From Indolivaga capnocytophagoides DSM 22835 (lineage in GTDB: Bacteria > Bacteroidota > Bacteroidia > Bacteroidales > Dysgonomonadaceae), in NCBI RefSeq assembly GCF_000426485.1, contig NZ_AUFL01000015.1:93581-157580 (forward strand): a stretch of DNA of 64,000 nt. Reading direction: 5' to 3'. This document shows positions 1-7,227 of the stretch, one piece after another. Position 1 is the first letter of the stretch. The number at the start of each line of letters is the position of its first letter. The notes under the pieces are model-generated. The model was not told the DNA's origin. It did no database searches and saw only the letters and a list, made by a program, of their open reading frames with translations. Position numbers and translations under genes: made by a program.

Positions 1-119
1 TAGGAAATGTCACCTGTTTTCTTCTGATAAGATGCAGCGACTTCTTTAATCCATTTATTGGTGATCCGTTTTTTTAGATGAGGTTCTTTTATGTCCTCTG
101 CCTGATAAGTAATTGCCAT
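1..119 (-). CDS. ybeY: Endoribonuclease YbeY, N-terminal part (runs off left edge)
   Basis: Only the first 39 codons are present, read leftwards from an ATG at 117-119. The translation begins MAITYQAEDIKEPHLKKR and continues with a WIKEVAASYQKKTGDIS-like stretch. This is the pattern I associate with the N-terminus of Bacteroidales YbeY, the metal-dependent endoribonuclease of rRNA maturation. The zinc-binding histidine motif lies outside the window and cannot be checked. A short dyad repeat lies 15 bases upstream of the start. The call rests on N-terminal resemblance only. Confidence 0.7.
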   Translation of the reverse strand, partial: MAITYQAEDIKEPHLKKRITNKWIKEVAASYQKKTGDIS

Positions 120-134
120 ATATTTGATTCTTTT

Positions 135-149
135 AGGATCATAGACCCT
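135..149. repeat. Dyad repeat copy (AGGATCATAGACCCT)
   Basis: Imperfect member of the AAGGTCTNAGACCTT family, in the GGG/CCC variant with one mismatch. It lies 15 bases upstream of the ybeY start codon. Confidence 0.55.
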
Positions 150-195
150 TTTGTTATAAACTTTCTTCTTAATTTTCTGTATCCGTGCATTTTTC

Positions 196-226
196 AAAAA
201 GGTAACAAAAGTTACACCCTTTATGT
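196..226 (-). repeat. GTGTAAC repeat family, copy 1
   Basis: Read on the minus strand it is ACATAAAGGGTGTAACTTTT followed by GTTACCTTTTT. It closely matches the copy at 27426-27460 and less closely those at 37213 and 46116. It also forms a short GTAAC/GTTAC inverted repeat. Confidence 0.6.
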
Positions 227-322
227 TTCTTTTTATTAATGCTTCCTTTCTGCTGTTCTTTGGGGTTTGTAAACTTAAGTCCCTGAATGCATATTACAAA
301 TCTCAAGTGATGAAAACTGGTC

Positions 323-346
323 GTAGGGGCAAATAAATATTTGCCC
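323..346 (+). repeat. REP-like hairpin with 5' GTAG
   Basis: A GTAG tetranucleotide is followed at 327-346 by GGGCAAATAAATATTTGCCC, a perfect 8-bp stem with a 4-base loop. A GTAG-type tetranucleotide at the foot of a hairpin is the hallmark of REP sequences mobilised by RAYT (TnpAREP) transposases. No RAYT gene is in the window and this is the only copy I saw here. Confidence 0.55.
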
Positions 347-432
347 GTTTGTAGGTCTTCATGACAGCGCAAGTTATTATTTTCATATTGGACAGTCACT
401 TATTCTCTATAGATAAAAAATAAGAAACAAAT

Positions 433-463
433 GGGTCTGTGATCCTAAAAGGGTCTAAAACCC
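433..463. repeat. Two tandem dyad repeats beside a stop codon
   Basis: GGGTCTGTGATCCT (433-446) and GGGTCTAAAACCC (451-463) lie in tandem. The second ends one base before the stop codon of the SpmA/B-like gene (complement of 465-467). Both are diverged members of the dyad family. Confidence 0.55.
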
Positions 464-464
464 A

Positions 465-1697
465 TTATCCAAAAAAGATATATGCAACCCATATTGCAGT
501 AATAACACCCATAAGATCGGCTAAAAGAGCATATGGAACAGTATATCTGCTGTTTTTTATATTAACGCAGCCATAATAAACAGCTACAACATAAAACGTA
601 GTATCGGTAGATGCCTGAAATATAGAAGAAAGCCTTCCTGCAAAAGATTCGGGACCGAAAGTTGCCATTGTCTCCGCCATCATTCCACGTGCGCCGCTTC
701 CGCTTAAAGGCTTCATCAAAGCGGTGGGTAATGCGTCCAGCCATCTGGTATCTCCCCCGAAAAGGGCAACAAAAGACTTTATGCCATCTACCAGAAAGTC
801 CATTGTGCCTGATGCACGAAACATTCCGACAGCTACTAAAATAGCAATTAAATAGGGAATAATGCGTACGGCTGTCGCAAATCCGTCTTTGGCTCCGTCA
901 ATAAAAGAATCATATACATTTATTTTCTTTCGGACTCCGCTTAATATAAAGAAGATAATGACTCCGAATAATATGAGGCTGGCTATAACGCTCGATGCCT
1001 TTTGTGCTCTTTCGGGACCCATTTCATTGAAAGCCCAGATAACGCCCCCGATTAGAACCGCTACACTGCCGAATGTGCCGAGTATGACTTTGTCGAAAAT
1101 ATTAATCTTTTGCTTGATACAGACAGCCAGTACTCCGATCATTGTGGATACAAAAGTAGCAATCATAATCGGGACAAAGACATCCGCAGGATTGCTTGCT
1201 CCCATTTGAGCCCTGATCGTCATAACCGATACTGGTATGAGAGTAAGTCCCGAAGCATTCATTACCAGAAACATGATCATGGGGTTGGATGCTTTCGTTT
1301 TATCGGGATTTATTTCCTGCAGTTCTTTCATTGCCTGTAGTCCGGCAGGAGTTGCCGCATTGTCAAGTCCCAGTATATTTGCCGATAAATTCATTAATAT
1401 AGATCCTCCGGCAGGATGATTTTTGGGTATGTCAGGAAAAAGCCTGCTGAAAAGGGGATTTATTGCTCTGGAAAACATTTGAATAACACCTCCTTGTTCT
1501 CCTATGCGCATCAATCCCATCCATAAGGTAAGTACACCTGTGAGACCGATAGATATTTCGAAACCTGTTCGTGCTGAAGAAAATGTAGAATTTACGGTAG
1601 CATTGAAAGTCTCGAAGTCACCGAATATAATCAATCGTGATAATGATACTACAAAAGCTATAACGAAAAAAGCAATCCAGATATAATTGAGAACCAT
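465..1697 (-). CDS. Nucleoside-recognition (Gate) domain membrane protein, SpmA-SpmB fusion type
   Basis: A 410-residue, strongly hydrophobic protein with about ten membrane segments in two similar halves. Each half carries a Gate-type segment: one around GLTGVLTLWMGLMRIGEQGG (about residues 50-70), the other near residues 280-300 with the downstream motif GSGARGMMAE. In Firmicutes SpmA and SpmB are two separate spore-maturation proteins. In Bacteroidota a fused protein is common and its substrate is unknown, so the family name does not imply sporulation. It starts 4 bases after the stop of the upstream lipoprotein gene, so the two are probably cotranscribed. A double dyad repeat abuts its stop codon. 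Confidence 0.8.
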   Translation of the reverse strand: MVLNYIWIAFFVIAFVVSLSRLIIFGDFETFNATVNSTFSSARTGFEISIGLTGVLTLWMGLMRIGEQGGVIQMFSRAINPLFSRLFPDIPKNHPAGGSILMNLSANILGLDNAATPAGLQAMKELQEINPDKTKASNPMIMFLVMNASGLTLIPVSVMTIRAQMGASNPADVFVPIMIATFVSTMIGVLAVCIKQKINIFDKVILGTFGSVAVLIGGVIWAFNEMGPERAQKASSVIASLILFGVIIFFILSGVRKKINVYDSFIDGAKDGFATAVRIIPYLIAILVAVGMFRASGTMDFLVDGIKSFVALFGGDTRWLDALPTALMKPLSGSGARGMMAETMATFGPESFAGRLSSIFQASTDTTFYVVAVYYGCVNIKNSRYTVPYALLADLMGVITAIWVAYIFFG

Positions 1698-1701
1698 GAT
1701 T

Positions 1702-2040
1702 TTATTTGCTTTCAGAATTTATAGGAGCAGGAACAGGTGGAACCGGGTATACAGGCCGCATTTCTTTGTGCCACTCTTTTAATATTCCGTTTTCGAATTG
1801 AAGAATGTAAAAATCAGACTTTGTGTTTTCGTAGCCGAGTATTTCAACCGATACACCGTCATCCGTTTTGAATGCACCTACTCGGTGATAGTCATTTCCT
1901 AAAGCTTTTATTACCTCTTTTTTAGTCATATCTAACTCTATTTTTTTCATATTCGAGTCAGCGCTCCACATATTTAGAGTAGAGCTGCATCCTGACAGGA
2001 TAAAAGAGACCGTGATGAGTAGCAATGCATTTCTGATCAT
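1702..2040 (-). CDS. Small lipoprotein, BamE/SmpA-like
   Basis: A 112-residue protein with a signal peptide and a lipobox (SFILSGC, cysteine near residue 18), so it is probably lipid-anchored. The segment MKKIELDMTKKEVIKALG (about residues 31-48) is the helix pattern typical of BamE/SmpA-fold lipoproteins. A proline-rich tail (PVYPVPPVPAP) ends the protein. It lies 4 bases upstream of the SpmA/B-like gene on the same strand. A repeat unit occupies its upstream region. Its exact role is unknown; assembly-factor function as in BamE is only one possibility. Confidence 0.65.
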   Translation of the reverse strand: MIRNALLLITVSFILSGCSSTLNMWSADSNMKKIELDMTKKEVIKALGNDYHRVGAFKTDDGVSVEILGYENTKSDFYILQFENGILKEWHKEMRPVYPVPPVPAPINSESK

Positions 2041-2041
2041 A

Positions 2042-2119
2042 ATAATATATTTTCAAATTATAATAAGCTCAGTTTATTATACTTGCCAAAGTACTAAATA
2101 GGTCTGTGACCGTATTTAG
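2042..2119 (-). repeat. Composite repeat unit (dyad plus AT-rich blocks)
   Basis: Read leftwards: dyad at 2094-2119 (a long near-perfect palindrome, CTAAATA...TATTTAG around GGTC/GACC), then CTTTGGCAAGTATAATAA, a TATAATAA/TTATTATA hairpin, then GAAAATATATTATT. It ends at the start codon of the lipoprotein gene. Confidence 0.65.
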
Positions 2120-2204
2120 TAAAACTATTTACAATATTACATCTTTTTGATGGATAATGAGAACACAAATAAAACAAAAACATGTGATTAAAGACTCAAA
2201 ATAT

Positions 2205-2212
2205 TACCTTTG
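2205..2212 (+). promoter_or_regulatory. Promoter -7 box of rnpB (TACCTTTG)
   Basis: An exact match to the Bacteroidota -7 consensus TAnnTTTG, 11 bases before the first base of RNase P RNA, which is the expected spacing. The -33 element is weak (TGTG near 2183). Confidence 0.65.
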
Positions 2213-2222
2213 CCTTAAATTA

Positions 2223-2582
2223 CAGTCGGGCGGTCTGTCGCTGAGCATTTTCTTCGGAGAATGAAAAGAGGAAAGTCCGGGCAACACAGGGCATCATATT
2301 TCCTAACGGGAAGCTGTTCGCGAGGGCAGAGTAAGGTAACAGAAAATAACCGCCCCTATCGGGGTAAGGGTGAAAAGGTGAGGTAAGAGCTCACCGGTCT
2401 TCGTAGCAATATGAAGAGCCGTACTACTTATGAGTTGCAAGACCATGTATACCGACGCACGTAGGGCTGCCCGCCCGATGTCGGGGGGTAGGTCGCTAGA
2501 GCCTGATGGTGACATCAGGTGTAGATAAATGGCAGGCACTCTGCTTTATGCAGAGTACAGAACCCGGCTTATAGCCCGACTG
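2223..2582 (+). ncRNA. rnpB: RNase P RNA (class A)
   Basis: The catalytic RNA of RNase P, which removes 5' leaders from pre-tRNAs. The 5' end CAGTCGGGC pairs with GCCCGAC at the 3' end, giving helix P1. Conserved core pieces are present in order: GAGGAAAGTCCGGGC near 2269, AGAGCCGTAC near 2413, AGATAAATGGCAG near 2523, and ACAGAACCCGGCTTATAG near 2557. Length is about 360 bases, normal for type A. A TAnnTTTG promoter stands just upstream, and xseB starts about 30 bases downstream. Confidence 0.95.
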
Positions 2583-2613
2583 TATTTTTTATTTCTTCAC
2601 AAAAAGAACAATA

Positions 2614-2811
2614 ATGGCTAAAAGGGAGAAAAGCTATACCGAAGCTTTAAGCGAATTGCAGAATATTCTCGATAAAATCGAGTCGGGAGATCTGGATGTA
2701 GACGTTTTGACCGATGAAATCAAAAAAGCATCGGAGTTAATCAAATTGTGTAAAGACAAACTGTATAAAACAGATGCGCAGATTAAAAAAATAATCGACG
2801 AAATAGACTAA
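2614..2811 (+). CDS. xseB: Exodeoxyribonuclease VII small subunit
   Basis: A 65-residue acidic helical protein (MAKREKSYTEALSELQNILD...) with the XseB pattern of a short coiled hairpin. The segment DKIESGDLDVDVLTDEIKKA is typical of the family. Several copies bind the large subunit XseA to form the nuclease that degrades single-stranded DNA from both ends. The partner gene xseA is about 10.5 kb away on the other strand, so the two are not an operon. The stop codon TAA is fused to a dyad repeat. The start ATG follows an A-rich stretch (ACAAAAAGAACAATA) with no clear ribosome-binding site. Confidence 0.92.
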   Translation: MAKREKSYTEALSELQNILDKIESGDLDVDVLTDEIKKASELIKLCKDKLYKTDAQIKKIIDEID

Positions 2812-2885
2812 GGTCTCAGACCTTCCTGCTTTGGTAAGTATAATTCCCAGAGCTTGCTATATCAAAATATATCATTAATATCTTT
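2810..2885 (+). repeat. Composite repeat unit starting in the xseB stop codon
   Basis: A perfect dyad AAGGTCTCAGACCTT (2810-2824) overlaps the TAA of xseB. It is followed by GCTTTGGTAAGTATAATTCC, in which GCTTTGG can pair with CCAGAGC, then AAATATATCATTAATATC. The unit fills the gap up to ispD. Confidence 0.7.
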
Positions 2886-2899
2886 CTGTTCTTTTAACT

Positions 2900-3562
2900 A
2901 TGAATAATGTTATAATAGTTGCCGGAGGTAAGGGTTTAAGAATGGGAGCTGATCAGCCGAAACAGTTTATGGCGATTGGCGGTAAACCTATACTGATGCA
3001 TACGATAGAAGCTTTTTACTCTTTCGATAAGTCGATACGTATTGTTGTTGCTTTAGCAAAGGATTACCGAGACCATTGGTCGAATCTTTGTAAGGCTTAT
3101 GGTTTTACGATATATCATGAGGTGGTTGACGGAGGTGAAACCCGTTTTCATTCTGTGAAAAATGCGTTGGAGCTTGTTGGCGATGGTTGGGTGGCTGTAC
3201 ATGATGCCGTTCGTCCTTTTTCGTCTAAGGATTTGTTGAATAGATGCTTTTCTCTGGCAAAAGAGCATAAAGCCGTGATTCCTGTATTGGATGTAACTGA
3301 TAGTTTACGGGAAATGACCGATGAAATCGATAGTAAAATAGTAGACCGATCTAAATTTAAATTAGTGCAAACCCCTCAGGTATTTGATGTTAATCTGTTG
3401 AAAAATGCTTATAATGCTGAGTTCTCTAACCTTTTTACTGATGATGCATCTGTTGTGGAGTCGTTAGGTTATAAAATACATCTTACCGAAGGAGAAAAGA
3501 CCAATATAAAGATTACAACCCCTTTCGATTTGCAATTGGCAAAGGTTATTTTGACTGAATAA
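2900..3562 (+). CDS. ispD: 2-C-methyl-D-erythritol 4-phosphate cytidylyltransferase
   Basis: IspD joins CTP and MEP to give CDP-methylerythritol in the non-mevalonate isoprenoid pathway. The 220-residue length is normal. The nucleotide-binding loop AGGKGLRMG...PKQF spans about residues 8-23. The family motif VAVHDAVRPF is at 98-107, and the substrate-side motifs VQTPQVF (156-162) and FTDDAS follow. The N-terminal MNNVIIVAGG supports the chosen start. It is followed by a strong terminator at 3600-3637, so the transcript probably ends here. Confidence 0.95.
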   Translation: MNNVIIVAGGKGLRMGADQPKQFMAIGGKPILMHTIEAFYSFDKSIRIVVALAKDYRDHWSNLCKAYGFTIYHEVVDGGETRFHSVKNALELVGDGWVAVHDAVRPFSSKDLLNRCFSLAKEHKAVIPVLDVTDSLREMTDEIDSKIVDRSKFKLVQTPQVFDVNLLKNAYNAEFSNLFTDDASVVESLGYKIHLTEGEKTNIKITTPFDLQLAKVILTE

Positions 3563-3598
3563 ATTTATAACTTATCGGCATGAAAAAATAAGAAAAAT

Positions 3599-3637
3599 TA
3601 GAGCCTCAGATGTGTTTCCGGAGGTTCTTTTTTTTGT
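3599..3637 (+). terminator. Intrinsic terminator after ispD
   Basis: AGAGCCTC pairs with GAGGTTCT (one G-U pair) around a loop of about 13 bases, and is followed by a run of eight T residues. Confidence 0.8.
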
Positions 3638-4109
3638 CTAATACGAAGGGTTTTTTATCTGTTTTCTGATCTTCTTTCGAGTGGATATATTTTATATATA
3701 AAGTTAATATTTGTCTATAATTCATCTTTTATATAACAGTGTTGTTTTGTAATTTTTTGAATTATAATTTTTTAAATGGTGTTTTAAGATGTGAATTAAA
3801 TATAATAATTTCGATTAATTCTATTGATATATTTTGCAGGTTATGGTTTTTAATCAAATAGGATTTGTCTGTTATTTGTTCGCCGAGATAATGGTGTTTC
3901 TGTAAAATTTATTTTGGTTTTCTTTGTCTGTTTTCAGGCTTGGGGTTGTGCGGGATATTTGTTTTGAAGTGTCCTCTTTTATATTACTCATTGTATTCTT
4001 GGATAGGATATAAAACTATTTATTATTTTTGTGTATAAGTAACAAACTGTATTCTGCAATATCTTGTAAATATTATATCTGTTACTGATATGCTGGCAAG
4101 TTTATAAAC

Positions 4110-4123
4110 AGGTCTGTGACCTT
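4110..4123. repeat. Dyad repeat upstream of rpoN
   Basis: AGGTCTGTGACCTT, 21 bases before the rpoN ATG. Reading away from the gene, a partial match to the middle block (AACTTGCCAG) follows. Confidence 0.65.
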
Positions 4124-4144
4124 AAATAAAAACAGTTTCGGGGA

Positions 4145-5602
4145 ATGGCTCTTAAGCAACAATTACAACAGAAGCAACAGCAACGTTTGTCACCTCTGCA
4201 AATGCAGGTGATAAAGCTAACCGAGTTGCCTAATATAGAACTTGAGGAGCGGATCAAGCAAGAACTGGTCGATAATCCGGCTCTGGATGAAGGACACGAC
4301 GATTCGGATGATTTTAAGACTGATGACGAGCGTGACGATTTTGATGATTCGGGGGAGATTTCGCAGGAAGATATCGCTTTAGGTGATTATCTGACAGAAG
4401 ATGATATACCCGATTACAGGCTTACTTCAAACAATTCATCTTCAGTAGGGAGAGAGGATATTCCTTTTTCGTCGGCAGAATCTTTGCATGAGTCTCTGGT
4501 TGAACAGCTTCATCTCACCGAGTTGACCGGAGATGACGCCAAAATTGCCGAATATATAATCGGAAGTATCGATGAAAACGGATATTTAGACCGTCCTTTG
4601 AATGCAATATCCGATGATCTTCTCTTTCAGCAAAATATAGATGTTTCTAACGAAAAACTCCAGTCGATTCTCGAAGAGGTTCAGAGCTTTGAGCCTGCCG
4701 GCATCGGAGCTCGGGATTTACAGGAATGTCTTTTACTGCAATTGAAACGATTGGATGAAAGCGACGCTGTAGAAAAAGCAATACGTATTCTCAGCCGTCA
4801 TTTTGATGATTTTACAAAACGTCACTACGATAAGATCAAGCGGGCATTGAATGTTGATGATGACGAGTTGAAACAGGTTATACAAGTTATTGTAAGTCTC
4901 AATCCGAAGCCCGGAAACAATTGGGGTGATGCTTTGGCTCAAACGATGAATACGATAATTCCCGATTTTATAGTGGAAGCTTATAATGGAGAATTATTTA
5001 TGAGCCTTAACAACCGGAATATTCCTGAATTGCGGGTAAACCGCGAATATTCTGAAATGCTTAGGGGGTACTCCGAAAATAAAAAAGGAGTTACTTCAGA
5101 AACTAAAAATGCTATCGCTTTTGTCAAACAAAAGCTCGATTCGGCTAAGTGGTTTATCGAGGCTATAAAGCAAAGGCAGGAAACATTGCAGCGTACCATG
5201 CAGGCTATTGTTGACTTACAGTATGATTTTTTTCTTACGGGGGACGAGTCTAATCTGAGGCCGATGATATTAAAGGATATAGCCGAACTTGCCGGATATG
5301 ATATTTCGACCGTATCGAGGGTGAGTAATAGTAAATATGTACAAACAAATTTTGGAGTTTATCCATTGAAGTATTTCTTCTCGGAATCAATGCAGACTGA
5401 AGCCGGTGATGAAATCTCATCCCGTGAAGTTAAAGCTATTCTCAAAGAATGTATTGAAGGAGAAGATACCAAAAAGCCATTAACCGACGATAAACTAGCC
5501 GAAATCTTAAAGGAGAAAGGTTATATTATCGCCCGAAGAACGGTTGCAAAATATCGGGAGCAAATGAATATACCCGTAGCCAGGTTACGGAAAAACTTAT
5601 AA
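4145..5602 (+). CDS. rpoN: RNA polymerase sigma-54 factor
   Basis: The alternative sigma factor that needs AAA+ activators to open promoters. All three regions are visible. The glutamine- and leucine-rich activator-interacting N-terminus is at residues 1-50 (LKQQLQQKQQQRLSPLQMQV). An acidic linker at 50-85 is rich in Asp. The core-binding and DNA-binding domains follow, ending in the RpoN box ARRTVAKYRE at about 463-472. The 485-residue length is normal. A dyad repeat stands before the start and another variant abuts the stop codon. No sigma-54 activator gene is seen in the window. Confidence 0.96.
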   Translation: MALKQQLQQKQQQRLSPLQMQVIKLTELPNIELEERIKQELVDNPALDEGHDDSDDFKTDDERDDFDDSGEISQEDIALGDYLTEDDIPDYRLTSNNSSSVGREDIPFSSAESLHESLVEQLHLTELTGDDAKIAEYIIGSIDENGYLDRPLNAISDDLLFQQNIDVSNEKLQSILEEVQSFEPAGIGARDLQECLLLQLKRLDESDAVEKAIRILSRHFDDFTKRHYDKIKRALNVDDDELKQVIQVIVSLNPKPGNNWGDALAQTMNTIIPDFIVEAYNGELFMSLNNRNIPELRVNREYSEMLRGYSENKKGVTSETKNAIAFVKQKLDSAKWFIEAIKQRQETLQRTMQAIVDLQYDFFLTGDESNLRPMILKDIAELAGYDISTVSRVSNSKYVQTNFGVYPLKYFFSESMQTEAGDEISSREVKAILKECIEGEDTKKPLTDDKLAEILKEKGYIIARRTVAKYREQMNIPVARLRKNL

Positions 5603-5615
5603 GGCGTTCAGCCTT
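5601..5615. repeat. Dyad repeat variant at rpoN stop codon
   Basis: AAGGCGTTCAGCCTT begins in the TAA stop codon. The GGC/GCC pairs replace GGTC/GACC while keeping symmetry. It is followed by TTTATT, so as RNA it resembles a small terminator. Confidence 0.6.
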
Positions 5616-5697
5616 TTTATTAACTGATCAGGTATAAGAATAACATCGGGCTTAAATGATCCGGAGTTTAGCTTAATACTTGTTTTTATTAAAAGAT

Positions 5698-6342
5698 ATG
5701 TGGAGAATAGGATCAAATCTCGCTAAAATATATTCTTTTATATTTCAGCCCTTTCTTATGCCATTCTATAGTTTGGCTTTGCTTTTTGTATATACAAACT
5801 TTTTTAATTTGTATATAGGGCAGACACTCCGGTTTTTATTGCCGGTTTTGGTGTTTACATTCATTATTCCTTCGTTGTTTACGATTGTTCTTGTGAAAAT
5901 GAAATATGTGAGGGATATTTTTCTTACCGAGAGGTCTGAGCGTGTTTTGCCTTATATGATCTTCTTTGTCTCGAATCTCAGCCTTACTTATTTCTTTTAT
6001 CAGGCGCATGTGTTTTTCTGGTTTTTGGGATTGATAGCTGCCCCAGCAATTATATCGCTTGTAGGTTTGATTATTAATTTCTTTTGGAAAATAAGTGCAC
6101 ATATGCTTGGTGTCGGGGGTGTTATCGGTACAGTCTTGTCAGTTTGTTTTCATGTAAAGGCGGCTAGCCCTCTTTATTTATTTGCTATTTTATTTGTTCT
6201 TGCCGGACTTTTAGGAGTGTGCCGCTTGTATCTTAAAGCGAGTACTGCTGCTCAGGTTTATATCGGATTCCTATTAGGAGGTCTGCTCGGGTATGGAGCG
6301 GTATATGGTGGACTTGTATTGATGCTGTCGTTTTTGAAATAG
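5698..6342 (+). CDS. PAP2-like integral membrane protein, catalytic residues degenerate
   Basis: A membrane protein of 214 residues with about six hydrophobic segments. Its layout follows the PAP2 lipid phosphatase superfamily: ERSERVLPY stands where the K...RP motif is expected, KISAHMLG where PSGH is expected, and RLYLKASTAAQVYIG where SR...H...D is expected. The histidine of the middle motif is kept but the second, nucleophilic histidine position is not. It may therefore be inactive or a remote relative. An in-frame TTG lies 18 bases earlier; I prefer the ATG at 5698. It follows rpoN with a gap of about 95 bases. Confidence 0.6.
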   Translation: MWRIGSNLAKIYSFIFQPFLMPFYSLALLFVYTNFFNLYIGQTLRFLLPVLVFTFIIPSLFTIVLVKMKYVRDIFLTERSERVLPYMIFFVSNLSLTYFFYQAHVFFWFLGLIAAPAIISLVGLIINFFWKISAHMLGVGGVIGTVLSVCFHVKAASPLYLFAILFVLAGLLGVCRLYLKASTAAQVYIGFLLGGLLGYGAVYGGLVLMLSFLK

Positions 6343-6452
6343 GAGATTGCAGATTCTTTATAGCTTATTTTATCTATAAGTAAAACAATAGGAAAATTTG
6401 ATAACTGATATCTGTTGAATGATCTTTGATTTTGTAACTTTCATTTACTTAA

Positions 6453-6563
6453 ATGAGTCAGAGATTTGAGAAGAATAAACAGGCAGTTCCACTGGAAAAG
6501 AAGAGACGGAAACAAATAAAAAAGTCTATTTTTGTGGAACCATTGTTACCTTTTGAGTGTTAG
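6453..6563 (+). CDS. Possible small basic protein, 36 residues
   Basis: An open frame from ATG 6453 to TAG 6561-6563 encodes MSQRFEKNKQAVPLEKKRRK plus 16 more residues ending in LLPFEC. It is lysine- and arginine-rich in the first two thirds. It lies in the 280-base gap between the PAP2-like gene and purE, on the same strand as both. There is no homolog I can name and the frame could be chance. No function is proposed. Confidence 0.3.
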   Translation: MSQRFEKNKQAVPLEKKRRKQIKKSIFVEPLLPFEC

Positions 6564-6588
6564 AGTACTGGTAAATACAGTAATAAAT

Positions 6589-6602
6589 AGGTCTTAGACC
6601 TT
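6589..6602. repeat. Dyad repeat upstream of purE
   Basis: AGGTCTTAGACCTT, 18 bases before the purE ATG. Reading away from purE, TATTTATTACTGTATTTACC resembles the start of the composite unit. Confidence 0.65.
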
Positions 6603-6620
6603 AATAATAAAGATTATAAA

Positions 6621-7127
6621 ATGAAACCTCTTGTTGCAATTATTATGGGTAGCACTTCGGATCTTCCGGTGATGGAGAAGGCTGCTAAATTTTTCGACGA
6701 AATGGAAATCCCATTTGAAATCAATGCCCTTTCGGCACATCGCACTCCTCACGAGGTAGAAGCCTTTGCAAAAAATGCAAGAGAAAGAGGTATAAAAGTA
6801 ATCATTGCTGCTGCCGGTATGGCTGCACATCTTCCGGGAGTAATAGCTTCAATGACTACATTGCCTGTGATTGGTGTTCCTATCAATTCGTCGTTGGATG
6901 GGATGGATGCATTGTTGGCAATAGTGCAAATGCCTCCCGGAATTCCAGTGGCTACAGTTGGGATAAATGGTTCGTTGAATGCGGCTATTTTGGCTTTGCA
7001 GATTTTATCGACAGACAATGTTGACTTGCAGAACAAATTAGCTTCTTATAAAGAAGACCTTAAGTCGAAAATTGTAAAGGCTAACAAAGAATTAGCTGCT
7101 ACTAAATTTAAATTCAAAACAAATTAA
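6621..7127 (+). CDS. purE: 5-(carboxyamino)imidazole ribonucleotide mutase (class I PurE)
   Basis: PurE moves the carboxylate of N5-CAIR to carbon 4 to give CAIR in purine synthesis. Class I motifs are clear: [10 protein letters not shown] at residues 10-19, SAHRTP at 38-43 with the catalytic histidine at 40, and [12 protein letters not shown] at 65-76. The 168-residue length is normal. No purK gene lies nearby. A dyad repeat precedes the start and a perfect copy overlaps the stop codon. Confidence 0.95.
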   Translation: MKPLVAIIMGSTSDLPVMEKAAKFFDEMEIPFEINALSAHRTPHEVEAFAKNARERGIKVIIAAAGMAAHLPGVIASMTTLPVIGVPINSSLDGMDALLAIVQMPPGIPVATVGINGSLNAAILALQILSTDNVDLQNKLASYKEDLKSKIVKANKELAATKFKFKTN

Positions 7128-7140
7128 GGTCTCAGACCTT
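7126..7140. repeat. Dyad repeat in purE stop codon
   Basis: AAGGTCTCAGACCTT, a perfect consensus copy starting in the TAA of purE, followed by CTTTTAATT. Confidence 0.7.
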
Positions 7141-7163
7141 CTTTTAATTAGTTAGATAAAAGG

Positions 7164-7196
7164 GTGTAACAGGTAGTTGTTGAATACTTGTTACAC
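7164..7196. other. Inverted repeat upstream of the API isomerase gene
   Basis: GTGTAACA (7164-7171) and TGTTACAC (7189-7196) form a perfect 8-bp stem with a 17-base loop, ending 31 bases before the next start codon. There is no T-run, so a terminator is unlikely; an operator or a leader hairpin is possible. Confidence 0.45.
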
Positions 7197-7227
7197 TTAT
7201 AATTATTGGGGCGACCATTGAAATTTT

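Larger units (their letters stand above)
120..464. other. Intergenic region with repeats, no gene seen
   Basis: This spacer lies upstream of ybeY and downstream of the SpmA/B-like gene, both read leftwards. It contains a dyad copy at 135-149, a copy of the GTGTAAC repeat family at 196-226, a REP-like hairpin at 323-346, and a double dyad at 433-463. The open frame that crosses it on the minus strand has no recognisable protein features and overlaps these repeats, so I do not call a gene. Confidence 0.6.
3563..4144. other. AT-rich intergenic spacer upstream of rpoN
   Basis: About 580 bases without a supportable gene. It holds the ispD terminator at its left end, a long T-rich stretch, and a dyad repeat at 4110-4123 close to the rpoN start. 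I see no other structure. Confidence 0.6.

Noticed and set aside
169..399. A 76-residue minus-strand frame between ybeY and the SpmA/B-like gene
   Set aside because: It spans a GTGTAAC repeat and a REP-like hairpin and reads as low-complexity sequence with no protein features.
2810..2824. The dyad as a set of ordinary terminators
   Set aside because: Stems are only 5-7 bp, many copies lie before start codons and lack a T-run, and real terminators with long stems are found separately at 3599, 17333, 25736, 46242, 56448 and 62217. A termination role for some copies remains possible.
2810..2824. The dyad as operator of one global regulator
   Set aside because: Half of the copies overlap stop codons or lie between convergent genes, where a transcription factor would have no promoter to act on.
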